From Nocardioides sp. 503 (GTDB lineage Bacteria > Actinomycetota > Actinomycetes > Propionibacteriales > Nocardioidaceae), in assembly GCF_004522095.1 (NCBI RefSeq), contig NZ_SPUI01000004.1:62001-126000 (forward strand): 64,000 nucleotides of DNA. The letters are read 5' to 3'. This document shows, in pieces, positions 55,108-62,760 of this stretch (positions within the stretch are counted from its first letter, which is position 1; every line of letters starts with the position of its first letter). A model generated the notes under the pieces. The model made no database searches and was not told the origin of the DNA. It saw only the letters and a program-made list of their open reading frames with translations. Made by a program: the position numbers and the translations under genes.

Positions 55108-56307
55108 GTGCTCGCCGACCGCTATGACCTGGGAGAACGTCTCGGGACCGGAGGGATGGCCGACGTCTTCCGCGCCACCGACCGGGTGCTGCACCGCGAG
55201 GTGGCGGTGAAGGTGATGCGGGCGACCGCCGACAACGAGACCGACCGCCTGCGCTTCACCTCCGAGGCGCGGATGCTGGCGGGCCTGAGCCACCCGAACC
55301 TCGTGATGGTGCTGGACGCCGGGACGACGACCGACCAGCCCTACCTGGTGATGGAGCTCGTGGAGGGGCACACGCTCTCCGAGCGCGCGTCCGCGCTGTC
55401 TCCGGACGAGCTGGCCGACGTGGGAGCGCAGGTCGCCGACGCGCTGGCCTACGCCCACACGAACGGCGTCGTCCACCGCGACGTCAAGCCCGCCAACGTG
55501 CTGCTGGGCGACGACGGCCGCGTCAAGCTCGCGGACTTCGGGATCGCCCGGCTGCTGGGAGACACCGTCCGGCACACCCGCACGGGGCACGCGATCGGCA
55601 CGGCGGCGTACCTCGCGCCGGAGCAGGTCCAGGGCGAGGACCTCACGCCGGCCGCCGACGTCTACGCCCTCGGGCTGGTCCTGCTCGAGGTGCTCACCAA
55701 CCGGCGCGCCTTCCCCGGCACCCCGACCGAGTCCGCCCTGGCGCGCCTGCACCGCGACCCCGAGCTGCCGGCGTCCCTCTCGGCCTCGTGGCGCGACGTC
55801 CTCGCCCGCATGACCGCTCGCTCCCCGTCCGCACGCCCCTCGGCCGGCGAGGTGGCGGCCGCGCTGCGAAGCCTGGACGCCGGCGGGTCTACGCGGGTGC
55901 TGGACCTGGGCGAGCAGACCGTACGGCGCCTGCCTCCGGTCCCGCCGTCGTCACCCTCGTGGGCGGCTCGCGCCGCCGCCGTACCGCCCCACCTCCGGGC
56001 GGTCGCCGCGGCCGTCGCCGCGATCGTGCTGCTGCTGGTCGTCGCCGCGTTCGCCGGAGGAGGCGGCGACGGGGACCCGGACGAGCCTGTCCCTCCCGCG
56101 CAGACCACGCCCGCCGCCACCACCCCGTCGTCCTCGCCGCAGGACGCGTCGCCCGACGCGGAGCCCACCCAGGAGGGCGAGCCTCCGGCCGAGGACAGCG
56201 GCGCCCCCGACGCGCCGAAGCCCGACAAGGACAAGAAGGACGACCAGGGCAAGGGCGGCGGCAAGGGCAAGGGCGGCGGCAAGAGCGGCGGCAAGGGCAA
56301 GGGCTGA
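55108..56307 (+). CDS. Membrane-anchored Ser/Thr protein kinase
   Basis: A 399-residue Hanks-type kinase. Gly-rich loop LGTGGMADVF, catalytic Lys K35, HRDVKPAN with D125, DFG at 143-145, and GTAAYLAPEQ. A juxtamembrane linker leads to one membrane helix at about 297-316. The outside part is short: a Pro/Thr/Asp-rich stretch then a Lys/Gly-rich tail (KGGGKGKGGGKSGG). There are no PASTA repeats, so sensing of peptidoglycan is unlikely. GTG start. Confidence 0.93.
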   Translation: MLADRYDLGERLGTGGMADVFRATDRVLHREVAVKVMRATADNETDRLRFTSEARMLAGLSHPNLVMVLDAGTTTDQPYLVMELVEGHTLSERASALSPDELADVGAQVADALAYAHTNGVVHRDVKPANVLLGDDGRVKLADFGIARLLGDTVRHTRTGHAIGTAAYLAPEQVQGEDLTPAADVYALGLVLLEVLTNRRAFPGTPTESALARLHRDPELPASLSASWRDVLARMTARSPSARPSAGEVAAALRSLDAGGSTRVLDLGEQTVRRLPPVPPSSPSWAARAAAVPPHLRAVAAAVAAIVLLLVVAAFAGGGGDGDPDEPVPPAQTTPAATTPSSSPQDASPDAEPTQEGEPPAEDSGAPDAPKPDKDKKDDQGKGGGKGKGGGKSGGKGKG

Positions 56308-56459
56308 TCGTCGCCTCCCCCGCGGAAGGGTGACCGGTCGGCAGGTCCGCCGCCGCAGCGCCGTCCCGCCCGCTGCGGCATACTGACGACCGGATCGGCG
56401 GGTGCCGTCGAGCTGCACCGGGATGCTCCGAGCCCGTTGCGACCAGCCCCCGATCCCCC

Positions 56460-56536
56460 GCCCCCGTAGCTCAGCTGGATAGAGCAGCGGCCTTCTAATC
56501 CGCCGGTCGCAGGTTCGAGTCCTGCCGGGGGCGCCA
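56460..56536 (+). tRNA. tRNA-Arg (anticodon TCT)
   Basis: A full cloverleaf: acceptor GCCCCCG pairs with CGGGGGC, D arm GCTC/GAGC, anticodon loop CTTCTAA with TCT at 56494-56496, T arm CAGG-TTCGAGT-CCTG, discriminator G and encoded CCA at 56534-56536. One C-T mismatch closes the anticodon stem. It reads AGA/AGG codons, which are rare in this GC-rich genome. Confidence 0.96.
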
Positions 56537-56599
56537 CCCACACCGCCCCGCCAGGTGCCGGCCAGATCCGGACGGCGCTTCTGTGCGAAGGTGCGCACC

Positions 56600-56851
56600 A
56601 TGAACCAGAAGCTGCTGCTCCTGATGGCTCCTCCGGGGGAGCTGGCCGCCTTGACGGACCGCCTGCTCGAGCTGCGGTTCAACGTCATGCCGTCACGGCG
56701 AGGCCCGAGCGGGATCCTCGTGCGCGTCCGCGAGGGCAGCGACGACGAAGCAGGGGTGCAGGCCGCGATCGACGACGCCGCCCCCAACGCCACGCAGGGA
56801 CCATCGGGGGTCCCCACCAGCGTGCTCGTGGGGTATCGCGAGGACCTCTAG
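56600..56851 (+). CDS. Small hypothetical protein
   Basis: An 83-residue soluble protein with an alpha/beta pattern (KLLLLMAPPGELAALTDRLLELRFNVM ... GILVRVREG). Not recognised; it may be a small ferredoxin-like fold. ATG 56600 follows GAAGG at a usable distance, right after the tRNA gene. Confidence 0.55.
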   Translation: MNQKLLLLMAPPGELAALTDRLLELRFNVMPSRRGPSGILVRVREGSDDEAGVQAAIDDAAPNATQGPSGVPTSVLVGYREDL

Positions 56852-56920
56852 CCGACCCTGCAGACGCAACCACGCGTTCCGGGCGGAATCCTGGAGTCCG
56901 AGCGGCTCGTGGCGCAGGTC

Positions 56921-56994
56921 CGGCGGGGTAGTCCCTGACGTTCGTGTCACCGAAACGGCCTGCGTCCGACACGAACGTCAGGGACTACCCGCCG
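56921..56994. repeat. Long inverted repeat in convergent intergenic region
   Basis: Perfect 23-base arms at 56926-56948 and 56968-56990 (left arm starting GGGTAGTCCCTGACG) with a 19-base loop; after one bulged G at 56925, four more pairs extend the stem to 56921 and 56994. It lies in the 339-base stretch 56852-57190 between a rightward small gene and the leftward MOSC gene. No T-run flanks it. Similar in design to the repeat at 34031-34122 but different in sequence. Confidence 0.85.
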
Positions 56995-57068
56995 GCTGCC
57001 AGCGGTTTCGTGCGTTCGACACCGACGCGCAACGTGCCGGTCACGTGGAGGAGGCAGGCTCTCGCCCC

Positions 57069-57170
57069 ATGCGAGGGCCCATGCGACACCTCGAGCGCGC
57101 CAAGCGGCGGGTCAAGTGCCGGCTCCGCTACCGCGCCGGCTGCCCGCACACCGAGCACTACCACCGCTGA
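57069..57170 (+). CDS. Possible small Arg/Cys/His-rich protein
   Basis: A 33-codon frame rich in Arg, with C-R-L-R-Y-R-A-G-C and a final P-H-T-E-H-Y-H-R, so two Cys and three His could hold a metal. A GGAGGAGG lies about 14 bases upstream of the first ATG; a second ATG is at 57081. It fills the rest of the 56852-57190 gap beyond the inverted repeat. Coding status is uncertain. Confidence 0.3.
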   Translation: MRGPMRHLERAKRRVKCRLRYRAGCPHTEHYHR

Positions 57171-57190
57171 GTCCTGCGGCGCCGCTCGAG

Positions 57191-57946
57191 CTAGTAATCC
57201 GTCTCCGTCAGCGTGACCCGCCCGGGCACGACCACCTGCGCGTCGACGCCCAACCACGGCTCACCGTCGGTGGCGGGCCGGTAGCGGCTCAGCGCCTTGA
57301 GCAGGGAGCCGTCCTTGAGGCCGGTCGCGGGGTCCAGGTCGATGACCGCGCACCGGCCCACGGGACCCTCGACCCGCACCACCGCGTCCCCGAGCGTCAG
57401 CTCGTGACCGGACCAGCCGTCCTCGACGTACGGCTCGTCACCGGCGTCGACCACCATCGTCATCCGGAAGCGGCTGCGGGTGTCCAGCACGTCGGTGCGC
57501 CCGGTGCGCTCGGCCAGGTCGCGCAGCGACGCGGTCGTCACGATGCTGACCGGGGCGCCGTAGACCACTCCCCCGCGCGGCGAGGCGGCCAGGCGCACGT
57601 CCTTGCCGAGGTACGACGACAGCAGCGCCGCGTGCGGGCCGCCGGTGAGCTCGTGGGTGACCGAGCGGCCCCAGTAGTCGCAGGTGACCCGCTCGCCCGT
57701 GAGCACCGGCGCCCCCTCGGCCCGGCGGCCGTCGGGCAGCTCGATGCCGAGCGTGGTGCCGTCCCAGGACGCCGTCGCCGCCACGAGCGCGCGGTGCGTG
57801 ATCGTGCGCAGCACGGTGCGGCGCTCGACGTCCACCAGGCAGAAGGCCCGGTCACCGACCGGTCCGTGGTCGTCGAGCTCGACCGACGGCAGCGACGCGT
57901 GCCGCAGCCCCTTGACCGGGGTCAGCCCGAGGGAGACGACGCGCAC
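57191..57946 (-). CDS. MOSC-domain protein
   Basis: A 251-residue protein with the MOSC N-terminal beta-barrel (VSLGLTPVKGLRHASLPSVELDDHGPVGDRAF) and MOSC core (RFRMTMVVDAGDEPYVEDGW, GPVGRCAVIDLDPATG). The conserved Cys in GRCAVID is the presumed molybdenum-cofactor ligand. Similar to YcbX-type proteins lacking the ferredoxin domain. It may reduce N-hydroxylated compounds with molybdenum cofactor. GTG start. Confidence 0.88.
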   Translation of the reverse strand: MRVVSLGLTPVKGLRHASLPSVELDDHGPVGDRAFCLVDVERRTVLRTITHRALVAATASWDGTTLGIELPDGRRAEGAPVLTGERVTCDYWGRSVTHELTGGPHAALLSSYLGKDVRLAASPRGGVVYGAPVSIVTTASLRDLAERTGRTDVLDTRSRFRMTMVVDAGDEPYVEDGWSGHELTLGDAVVRVEGPVGRCAVIDLDPATGLKDGSLLKALSRYRPATDGEPWLGVDAQVVVPGRVTLTETDY

Positions 57947-58004
57947 GGCACGGATCCTGTCACGCCCAGCCGACGCGGCGCCCGCCAGTTCCGGCAGCCG
58001 GCTC

Positions 58005-58718
58005 TCAGGCGCCGGTCGGCTCGTCCGCCAGGCGCCGCAGGTAGCCCGCGAACCCGCCCGGGGTGCGGCCGTGCCGCCGTCCCGAGGTCAGGACCGTGGC
58101 GACGGCGCCCGGCCTCGCCCCGGCGGCGCGCAACGCACTGACGAGGACGACGTCCTCGTGCTCGGGGAGGTCGCGGAAGCCGCCCACGGCGAGGTAGGCG
58201 TCCAGGCGGAAGCCGAGGTTGGCGCCGTGCACGACCGTGGCGGCGGTGTCCGGGCCGTGGAGCGCGAGCCACCGGTCGAGCAGCTGTGCGCTGAGGTCAC
58301 CGGGGTCGGGCAGCACCGGACCGGTGACCACCTGCGCGCCCGCCTCGGCCGCGCGCACGTGGTCGGCCAGCCAGCGCTCCGGGACCAGCGAGTCGGCGTC
58401 GGTGGAGGCGACCCACACGGACCGCGCCGGGAGCGTCGCGGTCGCCGCCAGCACCGAGGCCACCCCGAGCCGGCGCGCCGCCCCGACGTTGCCGACGTCG
58501 GTGGTCACGACGGTGACCGGGTGGTCACGGACCACCTCGGCGGTGCCGTCGGTGCAACGGTCCAGCACCACGGTGACGCTCACGCGCGGGGCGCCGGGCA
58601 CCTGGGCCAGGCTCAGCGCCGCGACCGCCAGGGCGTCGAGGCAGCGCGGCAGCAGCAGGCGCTCGTTGCGGGCGGGTACGACGACGTGGAGCTCGTCCAC
58701 CCGGGTCAGCGGGGTCAC
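58005..58718 (-). CDS. Family 2 glycosyltransferase
   Basis: A 237-residue GT-A enzyme: N-terminal LHVVVPARNERLLLPRCLDAL, VVLDRCTDGTAEV, metal-binding D-A-D in ASTDADSLVPERWL, and acceptor-side HEDVVLVSALRAAG. No membrane segments. The GTG overlaps the stop of the upstream fusion gene by 4 bases, giving a three-gene operon with it and the acyl-CoA-dehydrogenase-like gene. Donor and acceptor are unknown. Confidence 0.88.
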   Translation of the reverse strand: MTPLTRVDELHVVVPARNERLLLPRCLDALAVAALSLAQVPGAPRVSVTVVLDRCTDGTAEVVRDHPVTVVTTDVGNVGAARRLGVASVLAATATLPARSVWVASTDADSLVPERWLADHVRAAEAGAQVVTGPVLPDPGDLSAQLLDRWLALHGPDTAATVVHGANLGFRLDAYLAVGGFRDLPEHEDVVLVSALRAAGARPGAVATVLTSGRRHGRTPGGFAGYLRRLADEPTGA

Positions 58719-60067
58719 CGCGTGGGCTCCGGCCACTCGCGCGCCAGGACGAGCAGCTCGACGTCGCGGTCGACGTAGGTCGCCGCCACCGGCGGCAGCA
58801 CCGACGCCTCGGCGGCGCGCACGACGGCGTGCACGTCCGGGCCGTCCAGGACCCAGCCCTCGACCGGGTGCCGCCAGTGGCACAGCACCACCACCCCGTC
58901 GTCGGTGAGCGACGACGACAGCCGCTCGACCAGGCCGTCGAGGGCGAGCGGGCTCAGGAAGTAGCCCACCTCCGAGACGACGACGAGGTCGAAGCGTCCC
59001 TCGGGCCACTCGTCGGGCACGGCCGCCCGGCGGACCTCCACGTGACCCAGGTCGACCAGCCGCTCCCCCGCGGACGCCGCCGCCTGCGCGCCCTGCTCCA
59101 CCGCCAGCAGGCGGTCGCAGCGGGTGGCCAGGTCGCGGGCGAGCGCGCCGCGCGAGGCGCCGACCTCGAGCCCCCGCCCGAAGCGCTCCCGCGGCAGTGC
59201 GGCCAGCAGCAGCGCCCGCTTGCGGCGCTCGTACCACCGGGAGTCCGCACCCCACGGGTCCGCGCCGTCCGCGTGCAGGTCGTCGAGGGCGTCGTCGACG
59301 AGGGGCTCGAGGACGAAGTGCTCCGAGGGCCGCACGAAGTGCGCGAGCAGGTCCGGCCCGAGCAGCGTCTCGTCGCCCGCCTGCGCGGAGAGCGGCGCCA
59401 CCTGGGAGCGGTGCGCGGCCATCGCCCGGCGCTTGGCCGACCGGGCCGCGGGGTCCAGGTCGAGGCGGTGCAGCCGCGACCAGGGGGCGTCGTCGGGCCG
59501 CCCCCAATGCCACGCCCACACCGGGTACTCCCACAGCATCGCGCCCGTGCGGGCCGCCGCCGTGGCCGCCGCGCGTCCGGCGGCGTCGTGGTCGGGGTGC
59601 CCGTCGTGGCGCCAGGGAGCGACCAGGAGCGTGGCACGACCGTCACCGACGACCTCCACGAGGCGCGTGACGAGCTCCTCCTCCGACGCGGCCACCCCAC
59701 CGTCGGGCAGCCCGAGCACCGTCGGCGTCGCGGCCGGGACCAGCTCGGCGAGAGCGGCCACCGCCTCGTCGCGGCGCAGGGCCGCGAGCCGCTGCGGCGT
59801 GTGCGTCGGGGAGTCGGGGTGGCTGGCCTCCCCCAGCGTGCAGAGCACCAGCTCGACGGTCAGCCCCAGCGCGTGCGCGGTCGCCATCAGCCCACCGGCC
59901 CCGAGGGACTCGTCGTCGGGGTGCGGCGCGAGCACCACCACCCGTGAGTACGGCGTGAGGTCACCGGCCGCGGGCGCGCCGGCCTCCCGCAGGTGCTGCT
60001 CCCACTCGGCGGCGGTCGTGCCGGCGACGTCGTGGCGGAACCCGGGCGGGTCCAGCGGCAGCGTCAC
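58715..60067 (-). CDS. PIG-L deacetylase fused to NodS-like methyltransferase
   Basis: A 450-residue fusion. The PIG-L/LmbE domain has zinc motifs HPDDE (49-53) and HPDHD (157-161), as in GlcNAc deacetylases such as MshB. From about residue 255 a SAM methyltransferase follows: DPWGADSRWYERRKRALLLAALP, then LEVGASRGALARDLA (motif I, about 300-314), a NodS-type pattern. One protein could thus N-deacetylate a sugar and methylate it. GTG start overlaps the upstream stop by 4 bases. The PIG-L part is clearly paralogous to the protein at 61912-62673. Confidence 0.9.
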   Translation of the reverse strand: MTLPLDPPGFRHDVAGTTAAEWEQHLREAGAPAAGDLTPYSRVVVLAPHPDDESLGAGGLMATAHALGLTVELVLCTLGEASHPDSPTHTPQRLAALRRDEAVAALAELVPAATPTVLGLPDGGVAASEEELVTRLVEVVGDGRATLLVAPWRHDGHPDHDAAGRAAATAAARTGAMLWEYPVWAWHWGRPDDAPWSRLHRLDLDPAARSAKRRAMAAHRSQVAPLSAQAGDETLLGPDLLAHFVRPSEHFVLEPLVDDALDDLHADGADPWGADSRWYERRKRALLLAALPRERFGRGLEVGASRGALARDLATRCDRLLAVEQGAQAAASAGERLVDLGHVEVRRAAVPDEWPEGRFDLVVVSEVGYFLSPLALDGLVERLSSSLTDDGVVVLCHWRHPVEGWVLDGPDVHAVVRAAEASVLPPVAATYVDRDVELLVLAREWPEPTR

Positions 60068-61089
60068 GTGACGTCCCGCACCAGCTGGGCGCCCAGCGCG
60101 GCGGCGTCGCGCTCGGCGTGGTGCTGGCGGACGTAGAGCTGGAGGTCGGCCACGCGGCGCGCGTGCTCGTGCTCCTTGGCCAGCGGCGCCGGGCCCAGGG
60201 AGTGGGCGGCGCGCAGGAGCACGTCGTCGACGGCGTCGGCCACGACCTGGCGCACCCGCAGCGCGGCGAGCCCGGCGGCGTCACCGGCCAGCGCGCCTCC
60301 GTCGACCTGGTCCGCCGTACGACCCAGCAGGGCGGCGGCGCCGGTGAGCCGCGCGTCGACCGCGCCGAGGTGGGCCAGGGCGATCTGGTCCGGAGCCCGG
60401 TGGGCCACCTGCTCGAACATCCGGCGCGCGACCCCGACGGCCCCGCCGAACCACGCCGCGGCGACCCCGATGCCACCCCACGCGAAGCCGTCGCGGTCGA
60501 GGTACCACCCCGGACCGCCCACCTCCTGGGCCGGCACGGCGTCGAGCTCGATCGGGCCGCTGGTCACGTCGCGCAGCCCGAGGCCGACCCACGGCTCCTC
60601 CACGGTGCGCACGCCGGGGTGGCGCAGGTCGATCGCGAACAGGCCGCGCCGGGAGTCGTCGACCCACGCGGTCACCAGCGCGCGGTCGAGGCTGCCGGCC
60701 AGCGAGCACCACGGCTTGGTGCCCGAGAGCTGCACCCCTCCGGGACCTGCCGTGGCCACGACGCGCATCCCGGGACCCTCGGCGGCGTAGACGCCCCAGG
60801 TCGGGGCGCTCGCGTCGTCGCCGAGGCCGGCCTCCTCGAGGATCGCGAGCGCGTCGAGGTGCGGCTCGACCACGCGGGCGACGGACAGGTCGACGGCCGC
60901 CACGGTCGCCAGGGCCTCCCACCGCAGCCGGGTGTCCTTGCCGGGAGCCGGCAGCCAGGCCCCGACCTCGCGCGCGAGCTCCACGGCGGCGGAGATGCCG
61001 CCGTCGGCGGCGTCGGCGGCAGCGGCCGGCAGTGCCGCCAGCCGCAGGTCGCCGGCAGCGGACGGGGGGTCGGGGAGGTCCAGGCGCAC
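60064..61089 (-). CDS. Acyl-CoA dehydrogenase-like protein
   Basis: A 341-residue protein, shorter than typical acyl-CoA dehydrogenases (about 380). The middle beta domain is seen (VQLSGTKPWCSLAGSLDRALVTA, GVRTVEEPWVGLGLRDVTSGPIELDAVPA) and the C-terminal four-helix bundle follows. The N-terminal domain is reduced and I cannot place the catalytic Glu. It may act on a carrier-bound or modified substrate, or bind flavin for another oxidation. First gene of the operon with the PIG-L fusion and glycosyltransferase. Confidence 0.82.
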   Translation of the reverse strand: MRLDLPDPPSAAGDLRLAALPAAAADAADGGISAAVELAREVGAWLPAPGKDTRLRWEALATVAAVDLSVARVVEPHLDALAILEEAGLGDDASAPTWGVYAAEGPGMRVVATAGPGGVQLSGTKPWCSLAGSLDRALVTAWVDDSRRGLFAIDLRHPGVRTVEEPWVGLGLRDVTSGPIELDAVPAQEVGGPGWYLDRDGFAWGGIGVAAAWFGGAVGVARRMFEQVAHRAPDQIALAHLGAVDARLTGAAALLGRTADQVDGGALAGDAAGLAALRVRQVVADAVDDVLLRAAHSLGPAPLAKEHEHARRVADLQLYVRQHHAERDAAALGAQLVRDVT

Positions 61090-61190
61090 GGGCAGCGACG
61101 GGTACGACGGAGATGCGATGACGGCTCCTGATGGTGGCGAACCGGTTCAGGTACCCCGACGGGCCCGGCTCCATCCGAGCCGCTGCGGGC

Positions 61191-61847
61191 TCAGCCGCGA
61201 GCGGGGTCGATCACGCGCAGCCGGTCGGGCGACAGCCCGTGCGTCATGCCCCAGGCGACGGCCTGCGAGCGGCGGGTGACGTCGATCTTGCGGTAGGCCG
61301 TGCGGATGTAGGTCTTGACGGAGTTGATGCTGAGGTAGGACCGGTCGGCGATCTCCTGGTTGGAGAGCCCCTGGGCGATCAGGGCCAGCACCTCGGCCTC
61401 GCGCACGCTGAGGCCGTGCTCCTTGCCCGGCCACGCCCCGGCCGCGCGGACCGGCTCCGGCTCGGCGCCGGGCTGCACGACCTCGCCGCGGTCGACCGCC
61501 TCCACCGCCTGCACGACCTCCTCGGCCGTGAACGACTTCGAGACGTAGCCGTGGGCGCCCTGTCGCAGCGTGCGGTCCACCAGCTCGGGCTGGGTGTTCC
61601 AGCTGTAGATCACGACCTTGGCGTCGCCGCCGCGGACCAGGTCCTCCAGGTCGACGCCGTCGCCCTGCACCTGGCCGAACGTGTCGTAGAGGATCACGTC
61701 GACGTCGCTGTAGACCGGGAGCCCGGCGTCGATCTCGACCACGATGACGCGGTCGACGAAGCCGTCGAGCATGGCGGCTACCCCCGCCACGACGACCTCG
61801 TAGTCGTTGACGATCGCGACCCTGATCGGCCTCGTCCGGTGTTCCAT
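61191..61847 (-). CDS. NarL/LuxR-type response regulator
   Basis: A 218-residue protein. The receiver has one acidic pocket residue fewer than usual (VNDYE), a phospho-acceptor Asp in VILYDTFG, and Lys in GYVSKSF. The LuxR helix-turn-helix is LSVREAEVLALIAQGLSNQE ... LSINSVKTYIRTAYRKI. ATG 61847 is used; the frame reaches 61925. No kinase gene is adjacent. It lies between the glycosyltransferase/PIG-L operon and a divergent PIG-L gene, so these are likely targets. Confidence 0.9.
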   Translation of the reverse strand: MEHRTRPIRVAIVNDYEVVVAGVAAMLDGFVDRVIVVEIDAGLPVYSDVDVILYDTFGQVQGDGVDLEDLVRGGDAKVVIYSWNTQPELVDRTLRQGAHGYVSKSFTAEEVVQAVEAVDRGEVVQPGAEPEPVRAAGAWPGKEHGLSVREAEVLALIAQGLSNQEIADRSYLSINSVKTYIRTAYRKIDVTRRSQAVAWGMTHGLSPDRLRVIDPARG

Positions 61848-61911
61848 GCCCGCAGCGTATTTCACCCGCGGGGAGGAAGCGTCATTACCGCGCAATTCGT
61901 AGGTTGTCACG

Positions 61912-62673
61912 GTGCGGGCCCCCACGACCTCCGCGGAGTGGCGCTCCCATGCCCACTACGCCCGGGTCCCCGAGCTGGACCTCACGCCCTACCGGCGCCT
62001 GGTCGTGGTCTCCGCCCACCCCGACGACGAGAGCCTGGGCGCCGGCGGCCTCATCGCCACGGCCTTCACGCGCGGCATCCCCGTCTACGTCGTCCTCCTC
62101 ACCGCCGGAGAGGCGTCGCAGTCGCCCTCCGAGGGCTACACCCGTCACGCGCTCGCGACCCTGCGCCTCGCCGAGATGGAGAACGCGCTCGCGCGCCTGG
62201 CCCCCGACACGCCGTTGGTCTTCCTGGGCGCGCCCGACGGTGGGGTGGCCGACTGCGAGTCGCAAGTCACCCACTCGCTGACCGAGCTCCTGGGCGAGGC
62301 CTCGGCCACGCTGGTCGCCGCGCCGTGGCGACGCGACGGCCACCCCGACCACGACGCCGCCGGGCGGGCCGCCGCGGCGGCGGCCGAGGCGTCGGGGGCG
62401 ACGCTGGTGGAGTACCCGGTGTGGTTCTGGAGCGAGGGCGACCCCTCCACCGCGCCCTGGGAGGACATGGTCTGCCTGACGCTGAGCTCGGACGCCCACG
62501 ACGCCAAGGCCGCCGCGATCCGGTGCCACGCGAGCCAGCTCGGGCCGCGGTCCGGACGTCCGGACGCGCGACCGACGCTGCCCGGGCGGGTCCTGGCCCA
62601 CTTCTCCGGCGCCCACGAGCACTTCGTCGCGACACGCGTCGAGATCCCCGATCCGCTCGCCGCGACGGGATAG
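61912..62673 (+). CDS. PIG-L family N-acetylglucosaminyl deacetylase
   Basis: A 253-residue single-domain enzyme. Zinc motifs HPDDE at 36-40 and HPDHD at 144-148, with the shared segment APWRRDGHPDHDAAGRAAA. Matches the N-terminal half of the fusion protein at 58715-60067 over its whole length, including EYPVW and the EHFV end, so one arose by duplication. GTG start, 64 bases from the divergent response regulator start. Followed by a clear terminator. Confidence 0.9.
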   Translation: MRAPTTSAEWRSHAHYARVPELDLTPYRRLVVVSAHPDDESLGAGGLIATAFTRGIPVYVVLLTAGEASQSPSEGYTRHALATLRLAEMENALARLAPDTPLVFLGAPDGGVADCESQVTHSLTELLGEASATLVAAPWRRDGHPDHDAAGRAAAAAAEASGATLVEYPVWFWSEGDPSTAPWEDMVCLTLSSDAHDAKAAAIRCHASQLGPRSGRPDARPTLPGRVLAHFSGAHEHFVATRVEIPDPLAATG

Positions 62674-62684
62674 GAAAGGGGTCA

Positions 62685-62713
62685 GGCCCCGCACTGTATG
62701 AGAGTGCGGGGCC
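62685..62713. terminator. Hairpin terminator
   Basis: GGCCCCGCACT and AGTGCGGGGCC form a perfect 11-bp stem with loop GTATGAG. It stands between the convergent PIG-L and adenosine deaminase genes and can serve both directions; ATATCTCT follows on the plus strand. Confidence 0.8.
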
Positions 62714-62760
62714 ATATCTCTGCCCTGGCGCTGACCCTGACGCTGCCGCCGGCGACGCCC

